Shown here piece after piece: positions 55,084-64,000 of a stretch of DNA of 64,000 nucleotides. A program made the translations under genes and the position numbers. The notes under the pieces are model-generated. The model saw only the letters and a list, made by a program, of their open reading frames with translations. It did not search any database and was not told where the DNA came from. Every line of letters begins with the position of its first letter. The stretch's first letter is position 1. The DNA is from Pteria penguin (taxonomy: Eukaryota > Mollusca > Bivalvia > Pterioida > Pteriidae): the NCBI GenBank assembly GCA_035048485.1, contig CM068586.1, positions 51,822,167 through 51,886,166 of the forward strand, written 5' to 3'.

Positions 55084-55734
55084 CACAGAATGAATGGAAA
55101 ACACTGCGTCAGTCATAGTAACATTTGGCAAATTTTTTTTACATAAAATGTATCACTCAAAAGGAAATTACATATATTGTTTCATTTTCGATTTCCTTTG
55201 AAATCTTTGGTGTATCATTTCTTTAGTATTTGCTATTGCTGCGAATGATGTATTAATAAATTTTGTAGCGATGCATAACTAATCTACAGCGTAGAAATGC
55301 ACTTGCACTATTGAATGTAAATAAAGGGTGTACTAGGTTATAGAGTTACATCGGAAATGAAGGGCAATGTACGGAATTCACATGACAGATAAGTGCAACT
55401 GTGGGCCGTTTCGCAAGGAATCATACGTACGATATATTACATACGTACACAAAATTCCGTAAATCCTGTTACCAAAGAATCATAACATGACTTACGGAAA
55501 ATTTTCGTTACGGAAAAACCATAACTTTATGGACAGCTAAATTGTGTCGCAACTACTTATAGACCTTTAGCTGCCATATACCCCTGTCCCCCCCCCTTAG
55601 GGAGAATTTTCGAGGGTATGTTTTTCTGAAAACTTATTAAAAATGCTACAAAATGAGCCATGTTTGCACTCTGGCCGTTGGGGCTTTACTGAATTATGGG
55701 GCAAAAACATAAGATTTTTATAAAATATCGCTGA

Positions 55735-56465
55735 AATTTGGAAAATTTGAATATAATGTAAACAATTCGATAAATTCATGAAAAAAAAACATGTAATCTG
55801 ATGGATCTTGATATTATCTATCAAATAGAAAAGGGTTCAGTACCATATCATGTATCAAACATGTTATTTTTTGGTTAAATGTGCCATTTTTGCAAAATTG
55901 ATAGATTTTTTTTTCATATTTAATTCCATTTAGTCTATCCGGCTGAGTGTAGGTCCAAATATTTGTTTTAATGGCTATGGAATGATAAAACAATGTCTAA
56001 TCTATTTAATGATATTCCACTTACCCAATCATGAATTATCGAAAAGGGATATTAAAAAATATTTTCCATTAAAGTGATGCCAACTATGAAAATCACTGAA
56101 AATTAGAAATTTTCAGTAAAATGTAAACAACTCAATAAATTATGAAAAAAACTTGTAATCTTATAGATTTTTATATGATCTTTCCAATAGAAGAGGATTC
56201 AGTACCATACCATGTATTAAACTTGACATTTCTTTGGTTAAATATGCTATTTTTGCAAAATTAATAGATTTTTTTCCTTATTTTATTCCATTTTGTGTAT
56301 CCGGCTTAGTGTAGATCCAAATATTTGTTTCAATAGTTATGGGATGATAAAACAATGTCTAATCTATTTAATGATATGCCATTTACCCAATCATAAATTT
56401 TTGAAAAGTGATATTTAGAAATATTTTTTCATATAAGTGATGCCGATTATGAAAATGGGAAAATC
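55735..56465 (+). repeat. Tandem duplication of 366 bp in the left arm
   Basis: 'aatgtaaacaa.tc.ataaatt' occurs at 55754 and 56120, and the following 360 bases repeat ('cagtaccata.catgtat.aaac', 'tgataaaacaatgtctaatctattta'). The right arm has the unit once (about 58190-58560). Confidence 0.8.
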
Positions 56466-57059
56466 TTTATAAATCATTTATGATTTATCATTTATGAGTT
56501 TTAAATGCATCATGTTATAGGAATTTCTATGCACTTTGCAAGTACACAATTTGAAAGACACCCCATCCACCCTAAAAAAAACCCCAAATTAACAAACAAA
56601 AAACAAAATAAAACATAGAAAAATGGAAAATCATCTGAGAAATGGCCATGATATTTTAACATAGGAGCTGGAATTCTGTTAATCTTTGTCTTAATATCCA
56701 CTGTAGGTGGGGTTATAAAATTAATGTATAAGTTTTTAGAATTTACTGACACGGTGGATACATCTATGGTTAAAAACTCGGATATTCAGAACGCAGTCTG
56801 TTAAATGATCATTAAATGCAAAGATCTTTAATCAAATGAATACAGAAGCGATGAAAGCTGTTTATATTGAATACATACCTATATTAATTGTTCTATACGA
56901 CTTTTACTTAATCGTGTTCCCTTAGAATGGAACAGACAGTGAAAGTAAGTCAAAAACGAAAATTCCGAAGCGTTCTACCGTTAAGTAAGGTAGGACTTGT
57001 TCATTTTGATAATACATTGCATTAAGAGGTGGTAGTCTTACAGAAGCTGGTTTTGTAAA

Positions 57060-57660
57060 GATGAAAGACGTGGCAAGCAAAAGACTGAAGTATGATTCCG
57101 TTAAAGATAGATTAGAGCATATTTCTTTAAATATTTCAGACAAATGAGACCCTACAAAACATTGTACTCATAGGAAATGCTGTCAAAACTTCACAAATAT
57201 AAGCAGGGTAGAAAAATATCAACTTCTTCTTCACATGATGAGAGCATTCCTCATCATTTCCTCAAAGTCACAAAGACCCTCATCACTTGCCACTTTGTTA
57301 TTTCCAGCTAACAAATGCCTCTTCTGTGAAAAGGAAACAATAAAGGAGAAAGGTACTGAACAAAAACTTACCAAATGTGTAACAAATTGTGCTAAAGAGT
57401 CTATCAAAGCCGCAGTTGCCAAATTGTAGCCAATAAATGTGACGATCAGCATTTGTGTAAAGTTTTGAACTAAGATCTTTTTGCAAGGGAAGCATTATAT
57501 CACAATACTTGTCGACGAAAGCATACATGAAGTGATACTAGCCATGTGTATCACACAGATTCTGAAGCATATAAGTCTGATGCTGCCCACAGAAACGCAT
57601 TTGGTTTTATATGTAATTACATTAAGGAGCATGTGACATGGTTCAAAATTTTACTCAAAA
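57060..57660 (+). pseudogene. Degraded ORF of a multi-copy Cys/His-rich protein
   Basis: The plus strand shows 'FVKMKDVASKRLKYDS' (57055), an open part 57235-57429 with 'NKCLFCEKETIKEKG' and 'LTKCVTNCAKESIKAAV', and after a stop and frameshift 'EALYHNTCRR' (57488) and 'AHRNAFGFICNYIKEH' (57575). The order C-x2-C, C, YH-x3-C resembles a zinc-binding domain of uncharacterised multi-copy invertebrate proteins, probably linked to mobile elements. That family link is from memory. The inverted copy of its middle part lies at 57640-57850; the 'YHNTC' part is in the single-copy spacer. Confidence 0.5.
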
Positions 57661-58699
57661 GCTGATCGTCACATTTATTGGCAACTGTGGTTTTGATAGA
57701 CGCATTTTGTTACACGTTTGGTAAGTGTTTGTTTAGTACCCTTCATTTTTATTGTGTCCTTGTCACAGAAAAGGCATTTGTTAGCTTGAAATAACAAAGT
57801 GGCAGGAGATGAGGGTCTTTATGGCTTTGAGGTATAAGGAGTGCTCTTATCATATGAACCAGAAGTTGATTTTTTTTTCTACCCTGCTTATACTTGTGAA
57901 GTATTTCCAATGAGTACCATGTTTTGTTGGTCTAATGTGTTTAGAATATTTAAGGAAATATGTTCTAATTTATATTTAACGGAACTATACTTCAGCCTTT
58001 TGCTTGCCACGTCCTTTATTATTTCAAAACAAGGATATTTTTGTTTGGGTTGTTTTTATTGGGGGGGGGGGGGGGGGGGATGGGATGCCTTTCAAATTGT
58101 GTATTTGCAAAGTGTATATATAGAAATTCCTATAGCATAATGCATTTAAAACTCATAAATGATAAATCATAAATGATTTATAAAGATTTTCCCATTTTCA
58201 GCGATTTTAATAATCAGCATCACTTTAATGGAAAATATTTTTAAATATCCCTTTTAAATAATTTATGATTGGGTAAATGGCATATCATTGGATAGATTGG
58301 CCATTGTTTTATCATTTCATAACCATTAAAACAAATATTTGGACCTACACTAATCCGCATACACGAAATGGAATAAAACAAGGAAAAAATCTATTTTTGC
58401 AAAAATAGTACATCTTACCCCCAAAAAATAACATTTTTGATACATGATATGGTACTGAAATCTTTTTAATTAGATAGATCATATCAAGATCTATCAGATT
58501 ACATTTTTTTTTCATGAATCTATCGAGTTGTTTACATTTTATTCAAAATTTCCAATTTTCAGCGATTTTTGATAAAAATCTTGTTTTTGCCCCAAAACTC
58601 AGTAAAGCCCCAACGGCCAGAGTGCAAACATCGCTTAAAATGTTTCCCAGAGAATGTACTTTAACATGAGGTATGTCTGCAAAAATCCCCCTGGGGGGG

Positions 58700-58919
58700 A
58701 CAAAAGTGTTTCTGGATCAGGGACTATTAAGTTATTTTCTTACTTGCGATTTTTCCATGAATATGGCTGACGTGTTTTAATGAATTTAACAGCAGACAAG
58801 CAAAGAAGTACAAAAGTGTTTCTGGATCAGGGACTATTAAGTTATTTTCTTACTTGCGATTTTTCCATGAATATGGCTGACGTGTTTTAATGAATTTAGC
58901 AGCAGACAAGCAAAGAAGT
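58700..58919. repeat. 110-bp tandem duplication
   Basis: Copies 58700-58809 and 58810-58919 are almost identical (one A/G difference seen in 'gaatttarcagcag'). The duplication covers the left end of the nested inverted-repeat element and is clearly recent. Confidence 0.9.
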
Positions 58920-60680
58920 AAAGAAATAGTATTTTACGACAGTACTAGAGTGCTGGACACCCTGAATGACAGAGAGTTGATCCAGCGCTATCGCTTACAC
59001 GAGAGAGCCTCCTTAACTTAATGGATGTAGTGAAGAGGGATATATATCCACCCAAAAATAGGTCACATTATATTCCGGCCATTCTACAAGTATGATTGAT
59101 AATATTTAACAATTATAACAAAACAAACACAACACAACAATTACTCGTATAGACTAAAATTATCTTTACATTGCACATTTCAACAGGGGTGTCTTTGCAC
59201 ATGAGCCAATAAATTTCATTCAGGTCTGTCAACTATTAGCGGACGACAGTCGGACAGAGACTTTTGACTTAGCTGTATGTCAAAACTAACCAACGGAATT
59301 TATATGAAGCAAGACAATTCGGCTCCCCATCTGAGAGACGAGGGGAATGCACCCAGTAACTCCTCCTTTTAGTCACAAAAATATTTCTCAACAAAAGGTA
59401 TATCTCATTTACTCAATTCTAATGCATGTTAATGATTGTATGACTAGTTCCAAGGCCAGAAATAGTCTAGAAACCAATAAATTAATAGTTCTCATCTAGA
59501 TTAAACGGAAAGTCCTATAGGCGCTGATCCAGGGAGGGGACGAGACGCACTTTTCAAAACAAATTACATGTGTCCCCTTCCAGAAATTACCAGTTGAAGT
59601 AGACACTGATATCGTCGTTTGAATATTTTTCCTTAATTTAGATTGAATAGATTTATCCAATATATATATACATTATTACAAGTGTTTTTATTCCTTTCAA
59701 TTTAATGAATAAACAGACAATGCGAGAGTACTTGCGCATACATGTAAATTACCTCTCATCACGACGAAACGTATATCTTGGAACTATGATTTTGAAAATA
59801 TCCAGTCCGAAGGTCCTGTCTAAGACACAAGCACAGATCTAAGAACCATTTCAGTACCAACACTAAGCATTTTTGATAGATCCAACTCTTTATACAATGA
59901 TGAATCTATTCACTATAATTATTTCATAATTTATAAATCAAGAAAAAAAAATATTCAAAAGACGAGGTCAGTGTCTACTTGAGTGTCTACAGTCAGGGAG
60001 AGGACACATGTTGATTGTTTTGAACAGTGCGCCCCGTCCCCTCCCTGGATCTGCGCCTATAGGACTTTCCTTTTAATCTAGATGAGAACTATTCACTTAT
60101 TGGTTTCTAGACAATTTCTGGCCTTGGAACTAGTCATACCATCAGTGACATGCACTACAATTGAGTAATCGAGATATACCTTTTGTTGTGAAATATTTCT
60201 GACTAAAGGGAGGGGTTACCAGATGCAGTCCCCTCGTCCCTCAGATGTGGAGCCGTTGAAATAGGCCAATGTTTTAAAATGCAATTGATTTTTATGTAGC
60301 TTAAGTATTCTTAATTGCCTTGCTTCATATAAATTCCGGTGGTTAGTTTATATACAGCTTAGTCAAAAGTCTCTGTCCGACTGTCGTCTGCTAGTAGTTG
60401 GCAGACCTAAATGAAAATTATTTTAGCCTATACGGGTAATTGTTGTGTTGTGTTTGTTTTGTTATAATTGTTAAACATTATCAATCATACTTGTATAATG
60501 GCCGGAATATAATGTGACTATTTGTGGGTGGATCTATATCCCTCTTGACCACGTCCACTAAATTAAGAAGACCCTCTCGTGGTAGGCGATATCGCTGGAT
60601 CAACTCTGCTGTTATATTCATTTTAACACGGCAGCCATATTTATGTAAAAAAGTCGCAAGTAAGGAAATTCCTTAAAAAG
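58737..60680. mobile_element. Nested foldback-type inverted-repeat element, about 1.9 kb
   Basis: The left arm (about 58847-59680) and right arm (about 59900-60680) are inverted copies: 'cttacttgcgatttttccatgaatatggctg' against 'cagccatatttatgtaaaaaagtcgcaagtaag', 'ttatattccggccatt' against 'aatggccggaatataa', and 'cctataggcgctgatccaggg' against 'ccctggatctgcgcctatagg'. It interrupts the right arm of the larger inverted repeat. The left arm at about 55540-55575 lacks it. No ORF was found. Confidence 0.75.
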
Positions 60681-61164
60681 TTACGACATCTTTTAATTGT
60701 CCATAAAGTAAAGTATTTTCTGTAACGAAAATTTTCCTTAAGTCATATTATGATTCTTTGTGAAAAGGACGTATGGAAGTTTTTGTAGGTACGTAAAATA
60801 TTGTGAAACTGTCCACAGGTGCACTTTTCTGTCATGTGAATTCCGTACATTCAACTCCAAAACCTGGTACACATTACACCCTTCATTTACATTCTATAGT
60901 GAACGTGCACTTCTACGGCGTAGATTATTCATGGATCGCTACAAATTTCATCAATGTATCATTCGCAGCAATAGCAAATACTAAAGAAATGATACATCAC
61001 AGATTTCAAATGAAATTAAAAATGAAACAACATATCTATTTGCCTTGGAATAATACATTGTATAAAGGAATTTTGCCAAATGTTACTATGCATTATCCCC
61101 GTATTGGAACTTGAAGACGTACATCTAACAAGTTCAAGGAGGCACACGACAGAAATTATCTACT

Positions 61165-61207
61165 GTGCAGTTCACAAGTATCCTGTGTATTGCTATCCTA
61201 CCTATGG
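61165..61207 (+). pseudogene. VMO1 exon 1 duplicate without start codon
   Basis: 43 bases match exon 1 of VMO1 and keep the donor 'g|gtatgt', but the ATG is GTG (61165-61167). Upstream, a stretch matching 55059-55119 on the left arm, which holds the TATA box, is missing; both breakpoints lie in 'actatg'. No exon 2 is seen in the remaining sequence to 64000. It is a dead promoter and first exon. Confidence 0.8.
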
Positions 61208-61313
61208 GTATGTTTTACAGTAAATTGTTTTATTTCTTCATTTAAGTATGTTTTGAGCTACCAATTGTTACTTGGCAGAAGTATTGAAAGCTAACATATA
61301 CTGCTCTTCAAAC

Positions 61314-61315
<2 letters not shown>

Positions 61316-61403
<88 letters not shown>
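61316..61403. repeat. (TA)n microsatellite
   Basis: About 44 TA units. Confidence 0.97.
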
Positions 61404-61406
<3 letters not shown>

Positions 61407-61529
61407 TTCCAACCATTCGGCCACGAGCATCACTGAAGAGACATAAGTTGTCGAAATGCGCATCTGGTGCACAAAATTAAAAAGTATTTTCTATATATTT
61501 CATCCAATATCCACCGACCCCTTTCAAAC

Positions 61530-61605
61530 ACACCCTTACACACACAATCACACACACATACATATACAACACACACACACACCTACACACACACACACAC
61601 ATACG
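61530..61605. repeat. (CA)n-rich stretch
   Basis: Interrupted CA repeats. The partner in the left arm (53995-54060) is a GT-rich stretch. Confidence 0.85.
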
Positions 61606-61736
61606 TCCATCATCTAGTGAAACTTATCGATATGTTTTAATTAAATTACATTTCATATACATAAATAAAGCAATGGAGTAGATATGTTTTATACAAGAAA
61701 TCAGCCCTGTAGAATGGTGAATGTTTGTTTCATTTT

Positions 61737-61812
61737 AGGTCTTCATAACGTTTATTTTAGGTCTTCATAACGTTTATTTTAGGTCTTCATAACGTTTATT
61801 TTAGGTCTTCCT
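61737..61812 (+). repeat. 22-bp tandem repeat, 3.4 copies
   Basis: 'aggtcttcataacgtttatttt' starts at 61737, 61759, 61781 and, in part, 61803. Confidence 0.92.
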
Positions 61813-61892
61813 TTTATAAATGCCATACATACTATCACGCATTATAGTATCTCTTCATTTTTACCTACTTTCTTTCGTTCTTTTTGTACTCA

Positions 61893-61894
61893 CG

Positions 61895-61926
<32 letters not shown>

Positions 61927-62100
61927 TGTATGTATGTATTATGTATGTATGTATGTATGTATGTATGTATGTATGTATGTATGTGTGTATATGTATGTAT
62001 GTGTGTATATATGTATGTACGTGCGTACGTACGTATTTATGTATATGTGTGTGTGCATGCATGCATGCAAGTATGTATGCATATGTGCATGTATATGTGT
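61893..62100. repeat. (TGTA)n microsatellite
   Basis: Long imperfect TATG/TGTA array. The Tyr-Met-Cys-Val ORFs in all frames are artefacts of it. Confidence 0.96.
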
Positions 62101-62510
62101 GCATTGAAACTTCCGGATATCATTGACGATTCCGATAGTGATACTGATATTGAGGAGTGTTAACATTCAATGACATTATGTTTATTGAGCATTTTTCATA
62201 GATTTGTTTGTGTCATTTCTGTTTGTCCACCACTAACTAAGTTTAACTTATTTCATTACAATATACGACATGTATATTTATTCAACGCTTATAGCATATT
62301 CGACTGCTCTTGTGAAAGCGTTCTTGTAAAATCTTCACCATGATTGTAACTGAAAACTTACATGTATTCGTTGATTTTTTTTTCTGAGGTAATTAGTTTG
62401 ACCTTTGTTATTTGTCTTTTATCAAAACAAACCTAATCAATAATTTTGATATAACATGTTTTACTTCGTCGTACCATTATTTTTGTTATGAACATAAGCC
62501 TGTCGTGACC
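62101..62510. other. No gene seen
   Basis: AT-rich, nothing supportable. Confidence 0.35.
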
Positions 62511-62776
62511 AAACACAAAGCGTGTCGGAGTTATGGTCGGAAAGTCGTTGGTTCGATTTTGGATACACGCTGACCATCTGCGAGTTACTAACAGTTGAAT
62601 CGTTATTAAGAATCACTGACTGCCAATGTTGTGGTAGTCCGACAGTAGGTAAAATTTACTGAAGTCTCGACAACTATAACCTGTGACTATATATCTTAAA
62701 TATTGCTACATTTTACATTAAACCACGATAAATCTGCCAAATTAACACAGTTTCAAGTCAAACTAACTATGCATAA

Positions 62777-63395
62777 CTTCATGCGTCGGACTCGTAATGG
62801 GAAATTCGTGAGTTCGAATCCTCAGATGGCGAGGAAGTTGAAAACGTCTTCGGGCGTTTATGTGCCCGTGTCAGACTTGACACGTAAAAGACCCCTATCT
62901 GCCCATAGTGGGGGTGCCCGCCAGGAGCACCAATCATTGCAGTCGGCACGGCTATGTCCCGTCACAATTTTGCTGAAATATCGTTGAACTTGCATTCACA
63001 GAGACGTGAAACTACAATTAACCCAACCAAAACAAACATCCCTGATTTAGATGAGAGCAGTATATTGGTCTTTATATTTTAACACATATAGGATCCTGCC
63101 GACAAAGAATCAGTCATAGTCTTCAGACGTCAATGTGCCCGTGTCGGACTTGGTACGTTAAAGACCCCTATCTGCCCATGGTGAAGGTGCCCGCCAGGAG
63201 CACCAATCGTTGCAGTCTGCACGGCTATGTCCGGTCACAACATTGCTGAAATACCGTTTAACTTGCATTCACAATGACATTAAACTACATTTAACCAAAC
63301 CAAACCAAACATCCATGATTTAGATGAAGAGCAGTATATTGGTCTTTATATTTGAATACATATAGGATCCTGCTGACAAAGATTCAGTCATGGAA
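62777..63395 (+). repeat. SINE-C-like unit with a tandem duplication of about 272 bp
   Basis: A tRNA-like head ('catgcgtcggactcgtaatggg', B box 'gagttcgaatcctc') at 62777-62830 is followed by 'gtgcccgtgtcagacttgacacgtaaaagacccctatctgccca'. The part from about 62847 is repeated from 63119 ('gtgcccgtgtcggacttggtacgttaaagacccc') to 63395 including the downstream flank. A weaker head-like piece is at 62515-62575. Confidence 0.7.
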
Positions 63396-64000
63396 TTGAG
63401 TTTTGTACAAATAAATATTCAACCAGGCTCAACGATTATGTGTATGGAATCCTCAGAGCTGTCATAACTTATTTTGCTGAATATGTCGTTTACTAGCCTT
63501 TATATCAAACTAATTGTAAAACGAATTTAGAATGCATTTCCAATGTAGAAAGGTTTGTCGAATTATTCACTCTGTTTAACATAAGTAGATACCAGTTAAA
63601 ACCCTTGATATATTGTACATATAACTGGCTCCTCCCTGAAATTTACTACATTTGAAATATGCCATATTTTTTGTTCGGGTTTTTTTTTTTTTTCGCTATG
63701 TGCATTAGCACCATTATCGTACCTAACGGCGGTGAAGCGACATCGTGACGTCGAATGACATCAACATCAATGCGTTTTATCATGAATTCAGATTACCACA
63801 AAAATCTTATTTTTGTACGCTTTTTCAAAGGGTTTTCGAAAAAATGTTCTAAAACATTCCGTTATGAATCCAAAATAATTTCATTTTCATTCGGACTTTA
63901 GTGGAAAACGTTCCTACTCCTTTTCTCCTATTATATTTTTAAACATTTGTTCATCATGGAAATATATTGTTAATCTCTATGGGGTACATGGAATGTCACC
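63396..64000. other. No gene seen
   Basis: AT-rich sequence with a T run at 63680-63693. No repeat or ORF can be supported. Confidence 0.4.

Larger units (their letters stand above)
53930..61665. repeat. Large imperfect inverted repeat around 57565
   Basis: The left arm runs 53930-57490 and the right arm 57640-61665. Matching pairs include the intron words at 53945 and 61640, VMO1 exon 1 at 54940 and 61200, 'ggccgttggggctttactg' at 55672 against 'cagtaaagccccaacggcc' at 58600, the 56480 and 58160 'aaatgattta' blocks, and 'cctttgctgacg'-type words near the centre. The arms differ by insertions: a nested inverted-repeat element in the right arm, and an RT fragment, a SINE-A and a 366-bp tandem duplication in the left arm. 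Confidence 0.85.

Noticed and set aside
57841..58140. 99-codon ORF in the right arm
   Set aside because: It contains a poly-G/Gly tract and is the antisense of the inverted-repeat arm. The matching left-arm ORF (56922-57143) differs in frame.
61820..62166. Met/Cys/Tyr/Val and His/Thr/Ile repeat ORFs
   Set aside because: Translation of a (TGTA)n microsatellite in all frames.

Overview
This window is nuclear DNA from an animal, most likely a bivalve mollusc. It is AT-rich and gene-poor, with intron-bearing genes, GT-AG splice sites and AATAAA signals. It holds tRNA-derived SINEs, a pearl-like element with a 145-bp tandem core, and recurrent 'gtgaccttgacctt' intergenic repeats of a kind I associate with bivalves. 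The gene set (trypsin, GT10 fucosyltransferase, TRIM protein, VMO1) fits this. The species cannot be fixed from the sequence alone.

Four host genes are recognisable. (1) The 3' part of a trypsin-type serine protease (+, exons 440-3619) runs in from the left edge; the exon with the catalytic His lies outside the window. (2) An alpha-1,3-fucosyltransferase-like GT10 gene (-, 11445-12686) has its coding region in one exon. (3) A single-exon TRIM/RBCC protein (-, 44798-46762) has a RING, two B-boxes, a coiled coil and a beta-propeller-like tail. (4) A four-exon vitelline membrane outer layer protein 1 (VMO1) gene (-, 51978-54976) has a one-base phase problem at its exon 2/3 junction. Broken copies are also present: a fucosyltransferase fragment with two in-frame stops (30781-30994), a VMO1 first exon that has lost its ATG and core promoter (61165-61207), several dead reverse-transcriptase fragments, and a degraded Cys/His-rich ORF (57060-57660).

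Most of 6000-37300 is one low-copy module repeated four to five times (about 6.0-11.4, 20.4-21.5 with 26.6-28.0, 28.1-31.8 and 33.5-37.3 kb). Mobile elements have inserted differently in each copy, so the copies serve as filled and empty sites for one another. The insertions exposed this way are a 5.1-kb CACTA-like element (21466-26604) that carries the pearl-like element, a 1.2-1.4-kb TIR element (35.2-36.6 kb), a 548-bp unclassified insertion (28682-29229), a 4.7-kb segment with 33-bp terminal inverted repeats (15634-20385), and two SINE-A and one SINE-B copies with target-site duplications. A compound unit made of a 29-bp minisatellite, a SINE-A and a shared flank occurs twice at 13.5-15.2 kb and twice at 32.0-33.5 kb.

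At 37.3-41.6 kb lies a 4.3-kb minisatellite of 32-bp units with an 864-bp higher-order period. From 41.7 to 51.8 kb come MITEs, the TRIM gene and a head-to-tail pair of dead retroelements. From 53.9 to 61.7 kb a very large imperfect inverted repeat has duplicated the VMO1 promoter, exon 1 and intron 1 head to head. Its right arm carries a second, nested inverted-repeat element. The last 2.3 kb hold microsatellites and a tandemly duplicated SINE-like unit.
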